Both the position numbers and the translations under genes were made by a program. The notes beneath the pieces are model-generated. The model did no database searches. It was not told the origin of the DNA and saw only the letters and a program-made list of their open reading frames with translations. Positions 50,984-60,823 of a stretch of DNA of 64,000 nt are shown in pieces; the first letter of the stretch is position 1, and the number at the start of each line of letters is the position of its first letter. The DNA is taken from contig NZ_LJJB01000007.1 of the NCBI RefSeq assembly GCF_001420695.1, positions 145,712 to 209,711 of the forward strand. The letters are read 5' to 3'. The DNA is from Brevibacillus choshinensis (GTDB lineage: Bacteria; Bacillota; Bacilli; Brevibacillales; Brevibacillaceae).

Positions 50984-52537
50984 ATGAATGGAAAAATTAT
51001 CATGCTAGATACGACCTTGAGGGACGGGGAACAAGTCCCTGGCGCCAAACTGAACGTCCATCAAAAGGTGGAGTTCGCACAGCAATTGAAACGGCTGCAG
51101 GTGGATATGATTGAAGCAGGATTCCCTGCATCTTCGGAAGGTGACTTTCAAGCCGTACAAGAAATTGCCCGCAGTGTAGGGGATGCCGTATCCATTACCG
51201 CTCTGGCTCGTGCTGTGAAAGGCGACATCGACGCCGTATACAACAGTATCAAGCTCGCGCAAAATCCGTTCATTCATATCGTTCTAGGTACTTCGGATAT
51301 TCATGTGGAAAAGAAGTTCAACCGTTCCAAAGACGCTGTCTTGCAGCAAGGCGTCGATGCAGTTAAATACGCGAAAACCTTGATGCCTCACGTGCAGTAT
51401 TCCACCGAGGATGCGTCACGTTCGGAATTTGAATATTTGTGGGAAACGATCGAAGCCGTCGTCAAGGCAGGCGCGACGATCATCAACGTGCCGGATACAG
51501 TGGGTTATGCAGTGCCTGAGGAATTCGGAGAGCTGATTCGCAAAATTAACGATCGACTCAAAAACCTCAACCCGGATGTGATCTTGAGTGTGCATTGCCA
51601 CAACGATCTCGGTCTTGCGACAGCAAACACGCTCGCGGCGATCAAGAATGGTGCGCAAAAAGTAGAATGTACCATAAACGGGTTGGGCGAGCGCGCGGGC
51701 AATACCTCATTGGAGGAAGTCGTGATGGCACTCAAAGTGCGGGAAAATTACTTCCAGAGCGGAACCAACATCAAGACGACGGAGCTCCTCCGTACTTCCC
51801 GATTACTTACGTATTTGACCGGACTCGACGTCCAGGTGAACAAAGCGATTACCGGCGACAATGCCTTTGCCCATTCTTCCGGCATCCATCAGGACGGACT
51901 GCTGAAGGATAAACAAGTGTACGAGATTATGTCTCCTGAAGAAGTCGGTGCCGACAGCATGGAGCTGATCTTGACGGCACGTTCCGGTCGCCACGCCTTC
52001 AAGAATGCAGTGGAAAAGATGGGCTTTGATACAAGCGATGCAGAAGAATTTGAAGAGCTGTTTGAAAAGTTCCTCACACTCGCAGATGCGAAAAAAGAAG
52101 TGTACGATCACGATGTGTTCTATCTGGTGACCAATCACCGCACACTGGATACACGCGATAGCCATTTGTACGAATTGGAATCCTTTCAGGTCGTGACCAA
52201 TGACATGTATCCGACAGCTACCGTGAAGTTGAAAAGAGGCACAGAGATCTTCAAGGAAAGTGCCGTTGGGGATGGCCCGATCGATGCCCTGTACAGTGTG
52301 ATCAAAACATTGGTGGGATTGGATGTAGAGCTGAAGGATTACAAAATCAACAGCATGTCCCGAGGGAAAGAAGCCATCGGTCGAGTCAACATCCGAATCG
52401 AATATCAAGGCAAAACATACTCGGGTCGTGCGATGGACACCGATATCATCAAGGCGAGTGCCATGGCGTTCCTGAACGGGATCAATGCCGTGATCCTGGA
52501 TGTAGCAAACGAGAGCCTGAGCCTCGTTCAGCAATAA
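50984..52537 (+). CDS. leuA: 2-isopropylmalate synthase
   Basis: LeuA condenses acetyl-CoA with 2-ketoisovalerate, the first committed step of leucine synthesis. ATG 50984 ([17 protein letters not shown]) has GGAGGAGG upstream. The 517-residue protein has the DRE-TIM barrel: [10 protein letters not shown] at the start, [14 protein letters not shown] with the metal HxH, and the regulatory C-terminal domain that binds leucine (about 390-515). leuB, leuC and leuD do not follow, so this is a lone copy with its own T-box. It may be a second leuA. Confidence 0.93.
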   Translation: MNGKIIMLDTTLRDGEQVPGAKLNVHQKVEFAQQLKRLQVDMIEAGFPASSEGDFQAVQEIARSVGDAVSITALARAVKGDIDAVYNSIKLAQNPFIHIVLGTSDIHVEKKFNRSKDAVLQQGVDAVKYAKTLMPHVQYSTEDASRSEFEYLWETIEAVVKAGATIINVPDTVGYAVPEEFGELIRKINDRLKNLNPDVILSVHCHNDLGLATANTLAAIKNGAQKVECTINGLGERAGNTSLEEVVMALKVRENYFQSGTNIKTTELLRTSRLLTYLTGLDVQVNKAITGDNAFAHSSGIHQDGLLKDKQVYEIMSPEEVGADSMELILTARSGRHAFKNAVEKMGFDTSDAEEFEELFEKFLTLADAKKEVYDHDVFYLVTNHRTLDTRDSHLYELESFQVVTNDMYPTATVKLKRGTEIFKESAVGDGPIDALYSVIKTLVGLDVELKDYKINSMSRGKEAIGRVNIRIEYQGKTYSGRAMDTDIIKASAMAFLNGINAVILDVANESLSLVQQ

Positions 52538-52647
52538 GCCCGAGAATGGGGCCGAATACGGCTTCCATCTTTGGCTACATGGCAGCGAAAGGCAGCTTTG
52601 CTTATCAGGCGGCAAAAGCAGCTGTCGTCATGGACAAAGTCTGCAAC

Positions 52648-52687
52648 ACCGAAAGCTCTATGTGCATGAGCTTTCGGTTTTTTTGCT
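52648..52687 (+). terminator. terminator after leuA
   Basis: ACCGAAAGCTC 52648-52658 pairs with GAGCTTTCGGT 52668-52678 and is followed by TTTTTT. The stretch 52538-52647 shows nothing I can identify. Confidence 0.85.
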
Positions 52688-52753
52688 GTTATTTCCTAAA
52701 AGATTCCAAATTTTGTATAATGGGGAGCGTGAATATCGAAAGGAGAGGAGCCA

Positions 52754-53923
52754 TTGAAACGAAGTGTTGTCGCGAGAGCAATAGATTTTATCTTCATTGC
52801 GGCCGGTCTCACTTTTGTCGGATGTGTAGTGTTGATTGTGACTTTGCTGTTTGGCGGAGAAAAGTTTTACACACCGCTTACGGCAGTGATAACTGTGGCG
52901 ATCATTGTATTCATTGGAGTAGGAATGTTCACGCCGACTCGGGAGCAGATCTTGTACAGATCGGTCATTGGCTTTTTTGTCCTCTGCGGCTTGACGGTCG
53001 CCGGCTATGAAGGGTTCAAAATCTATGAGGCCAATATCCCGCAAGTGAGTGAACAGGATGTAGATCTGCAAGAATACATGCCTTTCGCCGAACAGACAAA
53101 AGCAAAAAGACTCGATCAGCCGTCAACTCTGACGCTGCAGGGCGATTTGCCCAGATTGGATGGAGCCACTGCGCTGTATCCTTTGTACTCGGCATTTGCA
53201 CAAGCGGTTTATCCGAAAAAAGCGTACGATTTGTATGGAAGCGAGGTCATGGGCAATACGACTCCGGACGCTTACGAGAATCTGATCGATGGAAAAGTGG
53301 ATATCATTTTTGTAGCTGGTCCATCAGAGCAGCAGCTCGAGGACGCAAAGGAGAAGGGAGTAGAGCTAAAGCTGACGCCGATTGGAAGGGAGGCATTCGT
53401 CTTTTTTGTAAATGCCGCGAATCCGGTGAAAGGACTCTCAACCGAGCAGATTCGTATGATCTATTCAGGAACGATCACCAATTGGTTACAGGTCGGAGGC
53501 AAGCCGGAAACGATCCGTGCCTTTCAACGACCTGAAAATAGTGGAAGCCAGACGATGCTGGAAAAGGTCATGGGGACGTATCCACTGATGCCTGCACCCG
53601 AGGACGATATCGCTTCAGGGATGGGCGGAATCATCAGTCGAACCGCCGATTACAAAAATTACGATAATGCCATCGGCTACTCTTTCCTGTACTTTGCTAC
53701 AGAGATGGTCCAAAACGGAAACATCCGCTTGCTGGAAGTGGACGGGGTAAAGCCGGACAAGACCACGATACGTAACCGGACGTACCCGCTATCCGCTGAA
53801 TTTTATGCCGTAACAGCAGGCAGCGACAATCCGAACGTAGAGCCCTTCATTCAATGGATCCTCTCGCCACAGGGGCAATCGCTCGTAGAAAAGACTGGAT
53901 ACACAACACTGCGTGACTCATAA
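52754..53923 (+). CDS. membrane-anchored phosphate-binding-type (PstS-like) protein
   Basis: TTG 52754 follows AGGAGAGG. The 389-residue protein has three hydrophobic helices at the N-terminus (about 10-33, 42-60, 67-84) and then a type-2 periplasmic-binding domain (about 130-385): RLDGATALYPLYSAFAQ, DIIFVAGPSEQQL, TEQIRMIYSGTITNWLQVGG, AFQRPENSGSQTMLE and GYSFLYFATEM. This is the PstS-like/PBP_like family. Usual PstS proteins have a lipobox, not a triple helix, so it may be a membrane-fixed sensor or uptake protein. No pst permease genes are near. Confidence 0.82.
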   Translation: MKRSVVARAIDFIFIAAGLTFVGCVVLIVTLLFGGEKFYTPLTAVITVAIIVFIGVGMFTPTREQILYRSVIGFFVLCGLTVAGYEGFKIYEANIPQVSEQDVDLQEYMPFAEQTKAKRLDQPSTLTLQGDLPRLDGATALYPLYSAFAQAVYPKKAYDLYGSEVMGNTTPDAYENLIDGKVDIIFVAGPSEQQLEDAKEKGVELKLTPIGREAFVFFVNAANPVKGLSTEQIRMIYSGTITNWLQVGGKPETIRAFQRPENSGSQTMLEKVMGTYPLMPAPEDDIASGMGGIISRTADYKNYDNAIGYSFLYFATEMVQNGNIRLLEVDGVKPDKTTIRNRTYPLSAEFYAVTAGSDNPNVEPFIQWILSPQGQSLVEKTGYTTLRDS

Positions 53924-54111
53924 TGGCAACTGGAACAACCAGCTGCTGAAAAGCTGTACATGTACCACGCCCTGTGGACAGCCAACAGACGAATACCGTT
54001 CACCTGACAGAGAGGCAACATTACAATCTGGTCTGTAAGGGTATTTTAAGTTAGGAGCGGGTTTGCTATGATGTGGGAATGAAATTGTAATCAAAAGGAT
54101 GGAAGAAACGA

Positions 54112-54303
54112 ATGAAAAAGAAAATGGTACTCGTACTCGACGTAGACGTAAATCAAGATGTAGATATGCAAGTGCTGGCAGATGCGATGTCAAAAGCAAT
54201 CGGAACCGTAGACGAGATCGTGCTGCATGATGTCGTTCTGTTTGACAATGACGAATCCAGCGCGGATAAATGGGTCGCGAATCTGGAAAAGAGTCCGAAG
54301 TAA
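54112..54303 (+). CDS. small acidic protein, unknown
   Basis: This 63-residue protein (MKKKMVLVLDVDVNQDVDMQ...NLEKSPK) is not recognised. It has a GGATGGAAG ribosome site and an extended -10-like TGCTATGAT in the gap upstream (54060-54075). It is acidic, has no Cys and looks like a single alpha/beta domain. It lies three bases before another small gene, so they form a pair in front of the heat-shock gene htpG. Confidence 0.55.
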   Translation: MKKKMVLVLDVDVNQDVDMQVLADAMSKAIGTVDEIVLHDVVLFDNDESSADKWVANLEKSPK

Positions 54304-54306
54304 AAG

Positions 54307-54522
54307 ATGAAAAAAATTAGTAGCGGGAGTGTCCTCGGCAAAGCCTATTTCCTCTCCTATCTCCAGTTGGTTATGAAGTCCAGGGGCTTTGAGTTGGAGC
54401 AGGCGACCGCCTATACGTTGCATACCTTTTTTCAAGGCGATCTCTGCGCGTTTGGGCAACAAACCTACGAAAACTACCTGAGTGCGGTTGATGAGCTAAG
54501 AGAAGCTCAACGACCGTATTGA
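54307..54522 (+). CDS. small protein of 71 residues, unknown
   Basis: This 71-residue protein (MKKISSGSVLGKAYFLSYLQ...ELREAQRPY) is not recognised. It is helical in style, with two short hydrophobic stretches, and starts three bases after the stop of the acidic 63-residue gene, within its probable operon. Its ribosome site GTAAAAG is weak, so coupling to the upstream gene is likely. It ends 34 bp before the CIRCE element. Confidence 0.5.
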   Translation: MKKISSGSVLGKAYFLSYLQLVMKSRGFELEQATAYTLHTFFQGDLCAFGQQTYENYLSAVDELREAQRPY

Positions 54523-54556
54523 CAGAAAAAAACAGGACTGCTATAAAAAATAGTGA

Positions 54557-54583
54557 GTAGCACTCGCTGATCGAGAGTGCTAA
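54557..54583. promoter_or_regulatory. CIRCE operator of htpG (HrcA site)
   Basis: GTAGCACTC-N9-GAGTGCTAA fits the CIRCE consensus (TTAGCACTC-N9-GAGTGCTAA) with one mismatch in the left arm. It lies 61 nt before the htpG start, so HrcA should repress htpG. Confidence 0.9.
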
Positions 54584-54644
54584 ATCCTTGTGTTTCGACG
54601 ATCATACATAAGTAATACCTGTCAAATAGAAGGGAGAGATACGA

Positions 54645-56525
54645 ATGGAAAAGAAGCAGTTTCAAGCCGAATCCAAGCGCCTCTTGGAAATGATGATCAA
54701 CTCCATTTATACCCAAAAGGAAATCTTTTTGCGTGAGCTGATCTCGAATGCCAGTGATGCGATTGACAAGATGTACTATAAAGCGCTAACAGATGATAGC
54801 CTCGTTTTTGACAAAGACAGCTACTACATCAAAGTGATCGCGGATAAAGAAAACCGGACACTGACCCTGCGGGATACCGGGATCGGCATGACGCCGGAGG
54901 AGCTGGAAAGCCACCTCGGGGTTATCGCCAAGAGCGGCTCGCTGGCGTTTAAAAAAGAAAACGAAGCGAAGGATGGCCACACGATCATCGGGCAATTCGG
55001 GGTTGGATTCTATTCGGCCTTTATGGTTGCCGATGTGGTGACAGTAATCAGCCGCGCGGTTAATAGTGACACGGCGTACAAGTGGGAATCTACAGGAGCG
55101 GACGGCTACACGATCGAATCGGCTGTTAAAGACTCCGTAGGGACCGACATCATCCTGAAGATCAAGGAAAACACCGAGGATGAGAACTACGACGAGTATT
55201 TGGACGAGTACCGTCTCAAAGCAATCATCAAGAAGTACTCGGACTTCATCCGCTATCCGATCAAGATGGACGTGGTGACCAGCAAGCTCGTAGAAGGCAG
55301 CGAGAGCGAATACGAAGAGGTTACCGAAGAACAACGCATCAACAGCATGGTGCCGATCTGGCGCAAAAACAAAAGCGAGCTGACCGACGAAGATTACGAG
55401 CAGTTCTATATGGAGAAGCGGTACGGATTTGACAAGCCGCTCAAGCATATCCACATCAGTGCGGACGGGGCCGTCGTGTATCAGGCGATTCTCTTTATCC
55501 CGGAGAACATTCCGTTTGATTTCTACTCCAAGGAGTATGAAAAGGGCCTGGAGCTGTATGCCAATGGTGTCCTGATCATGAACAAATGCGCTGATTTGCT
55601 CCCCGACTATTTCAGCTTCGTCAAAGGGATGGTCGATTCGGAGAGCTTGTCGCTCAACATTTCGCGGGAGATGCTCCAGCATGACCGCCAACTGAAGCTG
55701 ATCGCCAAAAATATCGCCAGCAAGATCAAGAATCAGCTCCAAAGCATGCTGAAAAATGAGCGTGAGAAATACGAGCTATTTTATCAAGCGTTTGGCAGAC
55801 AGCTGAAATTCGGCGTGTACAGCGACTATGGCATGAACAAGGATGTGCTGCAGGATCTGCTCCTGTTCACTTCTTCCAAAGATAAAAAGCTGGTCACTCT
55901 CGATGAATACGTGTCGAGAATGCCGGAAGATCAGAAGTATATCTACTACGCCTCCGGAGAGTCGAATGAGCGAATCGAAAAGCTCCCGCAGACCGAGCTC
56001 GTCTCTGAAAAAGGCTATGAAATCTTGTACTTTACAGAGGATATCGATGAGTTTGCCATCAAGATGATCCAGACGTACAAGGATAAAGAGTTTAAATCCG
56101 TTTCGAGCGGCGACTTGGGCATCGAGGAAGATGACAGCCAAAAGAGCACAGATGTGGAGAACGAAGAAAACAAAGAGCTGTTCGATTACATGAAAAACCT
56201 GCTGGCTGGCAAGGTGAGCAATGTGAGAGCGTCCAAACGCTTGCGGTCCCACCCGGTATGCTTGACTACCGAAGGGGACATCACGATCGAGATGGAAAAA
56301 ATCTTGAATGCCATGCCAAACAACCCAAATGTAAAAGCCGATAAGGTGCTGGAGATCAACGTCCATCACGAGGTGTTCCAGTCATTGAAAAACGCGCTCG
56401 CTACCGACAAGGAAAAGCTGGATCTGTATACCGCACTGCTGTACAATCAGGCGCTCTTGATCGAAGGCTTGCCGCTTCAGGATCCAGTCGATTTTACGAA
56501 CGATATTTGCAAGATCATGGTATAA
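54645..56525 (+). CDS. htpG: HtpG, Hsp90 chaperone
   Basis: HtpG is the bacterial Hsp90, an ATP-driven chaperone that stabilises and remodels client proteins. The 626-residue protein has the GHKL ATPase domain: [11 protein letters not shown] near 36, DTGIGM near 80 and [11 protein letters not shown] near 119. The middle and C-terminal dimerisation domains follow. ATG 54645 follows AAGGGAGAG. In Bacillus subtilis htpG is not under HrcA, so the CIRCE element here is notable. A terminator lies at 56531. Confidence 0.97.
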   Translation: MEKKQFQAESKRLLEMMINSIYTQKEIFLRELISNASDAIDKMYYKALTDDSLVFDKDSYYIKVIADKENRTLTLRDTGIGMTPEELESHLGVIAKSGSLAFKKENEAKDGHTIIGQFGVGFYSAFMVADVVTVISRAVNSDTAYKWESTGADGYTIESAVKDSVGTDIILKIKENTEDENYDEYLDEYRLKAIIKKYSDFIRYPIKMDVVTSKLVEGSESEYEEVTEEQRINSMVPIWRKNKSELTDEDYEQFYMEKRYGFDKPLKHIHISADGAVVYQAILFIPENIPFDFYSKEYEKGLELYANGVLIMNKCADLLPDYFSFVKGMVDSESLSLNISREMLQHDRQLKLIAKNIASKIKNQLQSMLKNEREKYELFYQAFGRQLKFGVYSDYGMNKDVLQDLLLFTSSKDKKLVTLDEYVSRMPEDQKYIYYASGESNERIEKLPQTELVSEKGYEILYFTEDIDEFAIKMIQTYKDKEFKSVSSGDLGIEEDDSQKSTDVENEENKELFDYMKNLLAGKVSNVRASKRLRSHPVCLTTEGDITIEMEKILNAMPNNPNVKADKVLEINVHHEVFQSLKNALATDKEKLDLYTALLYNQALLIEGLPLQDPVDFTNDICKIMV

Positions 56526-56530
56526 AGCCA

Positions 56531-56571
56531 AACAAGGATGCTGCCCGTAGATGGGAAGCATCCTTGTTTTA
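56531..56571 (+). terminator. htpG terminator
   Basis: AACAAGGATGCT 56531-56542 pairs with AGCATCCTTGTT 56558-56569, followed by T residues. Confidence 0.9.
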
Positions 56572-56686
56572 ATGTGGGTGACCATGATTTGAGTGAAAGG
56601 GAACGCAACAGACTTTTGAAGGTAGTCGTGCAGAGTGAATAGGTGTAAAATTCTGGATATACAATGCGCCGTGGAGGGAACCAGTA

Positions 56687-57064
56687 GTGGAGGATCAAAA
56701 ACAGGGATACGACCGATTGACTCTTAAGTATATAAAAATTTCTGCTTACATGAAATTATGTGTAACCGCAGGAATTGCGTTTGGACTCCTAATGGGTGTC
56801 TTTCAGTTCGCGATGACCCTGCTTAATTGGACTGCTCAAGCTACCCAAGCAAGCTTTGGAAGCATCTCACTTACGGGTATTCCTGCTGCAATCCTGATCT
56901 TGATTTTCATACCGCTCAGGTATGGATTTTTCGGTGTTATTTTTAGCATGATCTCGTACTTTCCCATGATGTTTTTACTCCGGAAAATAAAAGGGATTAC
57001 GCTGGAAGGGGTATTCGAGGGAGAAGAAGCAAAAAAGGAGGAAGGAGTTAGCAAGGATAGCTAA
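56687..57064 (+). CDS. small membrane protein, unknown
   Basis: I do not recognise this 125-residue protein. GTG 56687 follows GGAGGG. It has about three hydrophobic segments (about 24-45, 60-80 and 82-100), with a charged tail rich in Lys and Glu (LEGVFEGEEAKKEEGVSKDS). Several small membrane proteins of Bacillales look like this. It lies between htpG and the convergent DinB gene and is not clearly linked to either. Confidence 0.65.
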   Translation: MEDQKQGYDRLTLKYIKISAYMKLCVTAGIAFGLLMGVFQFAMTLLNWTAQATQASFGSISLTGIPAAILILIFIPLRYGFFGVIFSMISYFPMMFLLRKIKGITLEGVFEGEEAKKEEGVSKDS

Positions 57065-57112
57065 CCGCCCATTCCTCCGTCATCATTGCCTGCTTGGAGC
57101 GATCCGGCAGAC

Positions 57113-57619
57113 CTACTCTTTCGCATACCAGTACAAGGCATATTCCGTCATCGTGGAAGCGTGGCCCATCTGGCGGAGCATGGCCGTTATATTACCGCGG
57201 TGGTATGTACCATGATTGACAATTTGCAGAATGATTTCCGCGTAGCTCGTATCGCGTACGCTTGCGTAAGGGTTGTCGAGGACGATCGTTTGCTCCAAAT
57301 CGGGATGCTCACGGATGAATGCCTGATAGCCCAGGGACACCTCGTGGTACAAAGCTTCCAGTTCTTCGAGACTCGTTGCTTCCAGCTGCGGTGTCCGTGA
57401 ATGAGTAGCTGTCATGGCTTCATTCATACTCGTTCCAGAAAGAATGCTTAGCCACGTAAAATCCACTAAATAGATGTGAGCGAGTGCTTTTGAAATGGTT
57501 GGAAAGACACTATGAATTTCCTGCGTGTAAAGCTCTCGAGGTAATTGCTTCAAGTGATTGATCATAGTTTGGTTTGCCCAGACGTGAAAGTCGTACATCG
57601 TTTCCGGATGATTTGCCAT
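57113..57619 (-). CDS. DinB-family protein (YfiT-like metal-dependent)
   Basis: ATG 57619 (MANHPETMYDFHVWANQ) has GGAGG just upstream; the longer frame has none. The 168-residue four-helix bundle has the DinB metal histidines: H12 in YDFHVWAN, a second near 48 (LAHIYLVDF) and NHGTYHRGN near 130. DinB/YfiT proteins are thiol transferases or metal hydrolases of mostly unknown substrate. It is divergent from the sigma-54 activator, with 221 bp between them. Confidence 0.88.
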   Translation of the reverse strand: MANHPETMYDFHVWANQTMINHLKQLPRELYTQEIHSVFPTISKALAHIYLVDFTWLSILSGTSMNEAMTATHSRTPQLEATSLEELEALYHEVSLGYQAFIREHPDLEQTIVLDNPYASVRDTSYAEIILQIVNHGTYHRGNITAMLRQMGHASTMTEYALYWYAKE

Positions 57620-57840
57620 GAGTATCGTCCTCCTATCATTTGATATTTTTATTGTATAGCGTGTTCCCTGACAAATGCTGTCAGGGGATATTTTTATTTT
57701 CAATATCAGGGATGGAGCCTTTGTATCCGCAGATGTTTCACTAGATCTTCGATATGAAAACGTGAATCGATAAGTGTACAATAATAAGCATGAGATAAAC
57801 GTGGTATACGTGTCATTCATGACAACTAGGAGAGTAGAAC

Positions 57841-59448
57841 ATGCATCCATTGCACCCGTCGATGACGGTAGAAGAAGCAGTCGCTTATTTTTCTCCAGGT
57901 AGGGCGGAAGTCCAAGAGGTATATAGCGAAGCCAACGAGTTCATCGGATATTTGACGATCGAGTCGATCTCTCTTGCCATGCAGAGAGGGGAGCTGACGA
58001 GGCCGATTCGCGAGTTTGTGGTTCCTGAAGTCTCCTTGCACGATCAGGAGCATCACGCCAGTTCGCAATCACAGCTTCATGCTTTTTTTCAGAGTCCCAT
58101 TTGCCGGATCATCTTCAATTCGCTGTACGACGGTGTTTACATCACGGATGGAATGGGGATTACGCTGTTTATTAATCAGGCGTATCAGCGAATTACCGGA
58201 ATCAGCGAGGACGAAGTAAAAGGCGTGCACATGGATCTGCTGATCAAGCAAGGGATTATCTCGGTATCGGCATCGTTGGAAACGATTCGGACCAAGCGGC
58301 CAGTGACCCTCATCCAAACCATTCGCAATGGAAGGAAGATCATTGTTTCGGCGACTCCTGTCTTGTCATCGTCGAAAGAAATCTTGTACGTCATCAGCAG
58401 TGTACGGGATATCACAGAGCTGATTCGTCTGAAGCATGAGCTGGACAGTCAAAAGCTATGGAGACAAACCTTGCAAAAAGACGCGCAGTTCCCCAATGAC
58501 CTCGGGCTGGAAAATGTCGTGATCGGCCCCGCTACCCATTCTTTGTTTCAATTGGCGGAAAAGGTAGCCAAGACAGACGCGAAGGTTCTCTTGCAAGGCG
58601 AGACGGGTGTCGGAAAAAGCATGATCGCGAAGTTCATCCATTCCCGAAGTGCGCGGAGCGGAGAAATCTTTATGGAGCTGAACTGTGCGGCGATTCCTGG
58701 ACATCTGGTCGAGGCAGAACTTTTCGGGTATGAGCCGGGTTCTTTTACGGGAGCGCTCAAGAGTGGGAAAGTGGGAATCCTGGAGAGTGCACATCGAGGG
58801 ACGCTGTTTTTAGATGAGATCGGAGATTTGCCTCTCGAGCTCCAAGTGAAGCTGTTGAAGGTCGTGGAAGAAAATCAGTTCATGCGTGTAGGCTCCACGG
58901 AAATACGGCACGTAGATGTACGAATCATTACTGCGACGCATCGGGATTTGGCGACTCTCGTGAGGGAAGGCTTGTTCCGCGAAGACCTGTACTATCGACT
59001 CAACATCGTTACCTTCGATGTGCCTCCCCTACGGCAGCGAAAAGAGGAGATCGTCCCACTGCTCGAGACGTATTTGGGGAAGTTCAACGAAAAGTACAAG
59101 GAAAACAAGACGATGACCTTGGAATGCTACGAGTGGTTGACCAACTATCAGTGGCCGGGCAACATCCGGGAGCTGGCGAACCTCGTGGAGCGGCTCATCG
59201 TGACTACCTATCACGATTCGATCGATGTAGGTGATTTACCGTCTTTTATTCAGCAAGTGTTTCCACTGTCAGAGCCAGCCTCCCTCAAAGAAGCAGTCGC
59301 AAGGCTGGAGCGCTCCATGATCGCAAAAGCCATCCACTCGCACGGCACGACGAGAGCGGCGGCAGAGGCATTAGGTATCAGTCAGAGTGCGATTGTCCAA
59401 AAAATGAAGAAGCTCCAGATGCGAGTAGAAAACGAATCGAACGAGTAA
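57841..59448 (+). CDS. sigma-54-dependent activator with PAS domain
   Basis: This 535-residue bacterial enhancer-binding protein has a short N-terminal region (about 1-75), a PAS domain (about 85-195, with VYITDGMGITLFINQAYQRITG, quoted in part), and an AAA+ domain. Walker A GETGVGKS is at 253-260, the sigma-54-contacting loop GSFTGA at 300-305 (a known variant of GAFTGA), and Walker B FLDEIG at 323-328. A C-terminal helix-turn-helix (about 500-530) binds DNA. It reads toward a good -24/-12 promoter at 59613, so it probably activates the ADH-permease-dehydrogenase operon. Confidence 0.95.
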   Translation: MHPLHPSMTVEEAVAYFSPGRAEVQEVYSEANEFIGYLTIESISLAMQRGELTRPIREFVVPEVSLHDQEHHASSQSQLHAFFQSPICRIIFNSLYDGVYITDGMGITLFINQAYQRITGISEDEVKGVHMDLLIKQGIISVSASLETIRTKRPVTLIQTIRNGRKIIVSATPVLSSSKEILYVISSVRDITELIRLKHELDSQKLWRQTLQKDAQFPNDLGLENVVIGPATHSLFQLAEKVAKTDAKVLLQGETGVGKSMIAKFIHSRSARSGEIFMELNCAAIPGHLVEAELFGYEPGSFTGALKSGKVGILESAHRGTLFLDEIGDLPLELQVKLLKVVEENQFMRVGSTEIRHVDVRIITATHRDLATLVREGLFREDLYYRLNIVTFDVPPLRQRKEEIVPLLETYLGKFNEKYKENKTMTLECYEWLTNYQWPGNIRELANLVERLIVTTYHDSIDVGDLPSFIQQVFPLSEPASLKEAVARLERSMIAKAIHSHGTTRAAAEALGISQSAIVQKMKKLQMRVENESNE

Positions 59449-59539
59449 TTTTGATTCGATTTCTACTCATTTTTCTTATTGGTAGACGGCAGTATTGTCC
59501 AGTCATCTTTCAAGGCGATGGCACAGAGCTAGTGCTAGC

Positions 59540-59564
59540 AACCGAGGCGGGGCTTCGGTTTTTA
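59540..59564 (+). terminator. terminator of the activator gene
   Basis: AACCGA 59540-59545 pairs with TCGGTT 59555-59560 and is followed by T residues. Confidence 0.5.
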
Positions 59565-59612
59565 TAGGAGCGCTTTCATAAAATCCATAAAACGTTCACG
59601 AAATCTCTGGGT

Positions 59613-59628
59613 TGGCACGGAAGTTGCG
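59613..59628 (+). promoter_or_regulatory. sigma-54 (-24/-12) promoter
   Basis: TGGCAC-GGAAG-TTGC has the GG (59614) and GC (59626) doublets 12 bp apart, as in the TGGCACR-N4-YTGCW consensus. It lies 36 nt before the alcohol dehydrogenase start. Confidence 0.92.
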
Positions 59629-59663
59629 TAAAGATTGCAGCATAGGTGAAAGGAGAGAACAAC

Positions 59664-60809
59664 ATGAACATTTCAACATTTGCTGCAGCAAACAAACTAG
59701 TAACAGGACGTGATTCTCTACAACAGCTTCCGGAAGAGATGGCTCGACTGGGTGTGCAACGACCTCTGATTGTAACAGACAAAATTTTGATCCAAGCAGG
59801 CGTGGTTGCACAAGTGGAAGAACTGCTTCCGATGAAAGCGGGTATTTTCTCGGATGTAAATCCAGAGCCGGAAATTGAAATCGTGGATCAATGCGTTCAG
59901 CTCATCCGCGAAGGCAATTATGATGGACTGATTGCCGTTGGTGGCGGTAGTGCGATCGATATCGCTAAAGCAGCGTCCGTGATGGCAACGAACGAAGGCA
60001 ACATCGAGCTTTACTTTGGTACCAACCTGGTCAAACAGCCTGGACTTCCGCTCATTGCGATTCCAACCACAGCAGGAACTGGTTCCGAAGTGACCAATAT
60101 TTCGATTTTATCCGACACTCGTGAGCAAGTGAAGAAAGGGATTGTAAGCCCTTACTTGCTGCCAAACGTCGCGATTGTTTCCCCGATCATGACCTTGACT
60201 TGCCCGCCAAGCGTAACCGCTGCGAGCGGAGTGGATGCCTTGGTCCATGCGGTAGAAGCATACATTTCCAAATTTGCTTCCCCAGTCACCGATGCATTGG
60301 CGATCGGCGCGATGAAGCTGATTGCGGTTCATTTGCCAAAAGCGTATGCTTGCCCGGACAATATCGAGGCGCGTGAAGCGATGATTACGGCTTCCCTCAT
60401 GGCTGGACTGGCCTTCGGTAACGCTGGTGTAGGGGCTGTTCACGCGCTGGCGTATCCACTGGGCGGACGTTTTCACATGGCACACGGTGTGAGCAACTCT
60501 CTTCTGTTGCCGTACGTAATGAAGTGGAACAAGATTGCTTGCCTGGAAAAACTACGTGATGTAGCGGTAGCTCTGGGTGAAAATGTAGATGGCAAAAATG
60601 CCGATCAAGCAGCAGAAGCAGCGATTGAAGCAATGACGCGCCTGTGCCGTTATGTAGAGATTCCACAATCCTTGCGCGAATTTAACATTCCAGAATCAGC
60701 CGTGGTCGAAATGGCAGAAGAAGCTATGAAGCAGACTCGCCTCTTGAAAAACAATCCTCGGACCTTGCGGAAGAAAGACATCGAAGACATCTATAGAGCA
60801 GCATACTAA
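59664..60809 (+). CDS. iron-containing alcohol dehydrogenase
   Basis: ATG 59664 (MNISTFAAANKLVTG) follows AAAGGAGAG. The 381-residue protein is a group III Fe-dependent ADH: VGGGSAIDIAKAAS near 96 (NAD phosphate site), PTTAGTGSEVTN near 138, and the iron histidines in GVDALVHAVEAY, VHALAYPLGGRFHMAHG (parts quoted). It may oxidise 4-hydroxybutyrate, 1,3-propanediol or a similar alcohol. It is first in a sigma-54-controlled unit with a permease and an SSADH-type dehydrogenase. Confidence 0.94.
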   Translation: MNISTFAAANKLVTGRDSLQQLPEEMARLGVQRPLIVTDKILIQAGVVAQVEELLPMKAGIFSDVNPEPEIEIVDQCVQLIREGNYDGLIAVGGGSAIDIAKAASVMATNEGNIELYFGTNLVKQPGLPLIAIPTTAGTGSEVTNISILSDTREQVKKGIVSPYLLPNVAIVSPIMTLTCPPSVTAASGVDALVHAVEAYISKFASPVTDALAIGAMKLIAVHLPKAYACPDNIEAREAMITASLMAGLAFGNAGVGAVHALAYPLGGRFHMAHGVSNSLLLPYVMKWNKIACLEKLRDVAVALGENVDGKNADQAAEAAIEAMTRLCRYVEIPQSLREFNIPESAVVEMAEEAMKQTRLLKNNPRTLRKKDIEDIYRAAY

Positions 60810-60823
60810 GAGGGGGAAGTTTC

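Noticed and set aside
52546-53010. A 154-codon frame after leuA
   Set aside because: It crosses the leuA terminator and the start of the PstS-like gene in another frame, with no protein-like features.
54786-55742. A 318-codon frame antisense to htpG
   Set aside because: It lies wholly within htpG, has no ribosome site and reflects the codon bias of the sense strand.
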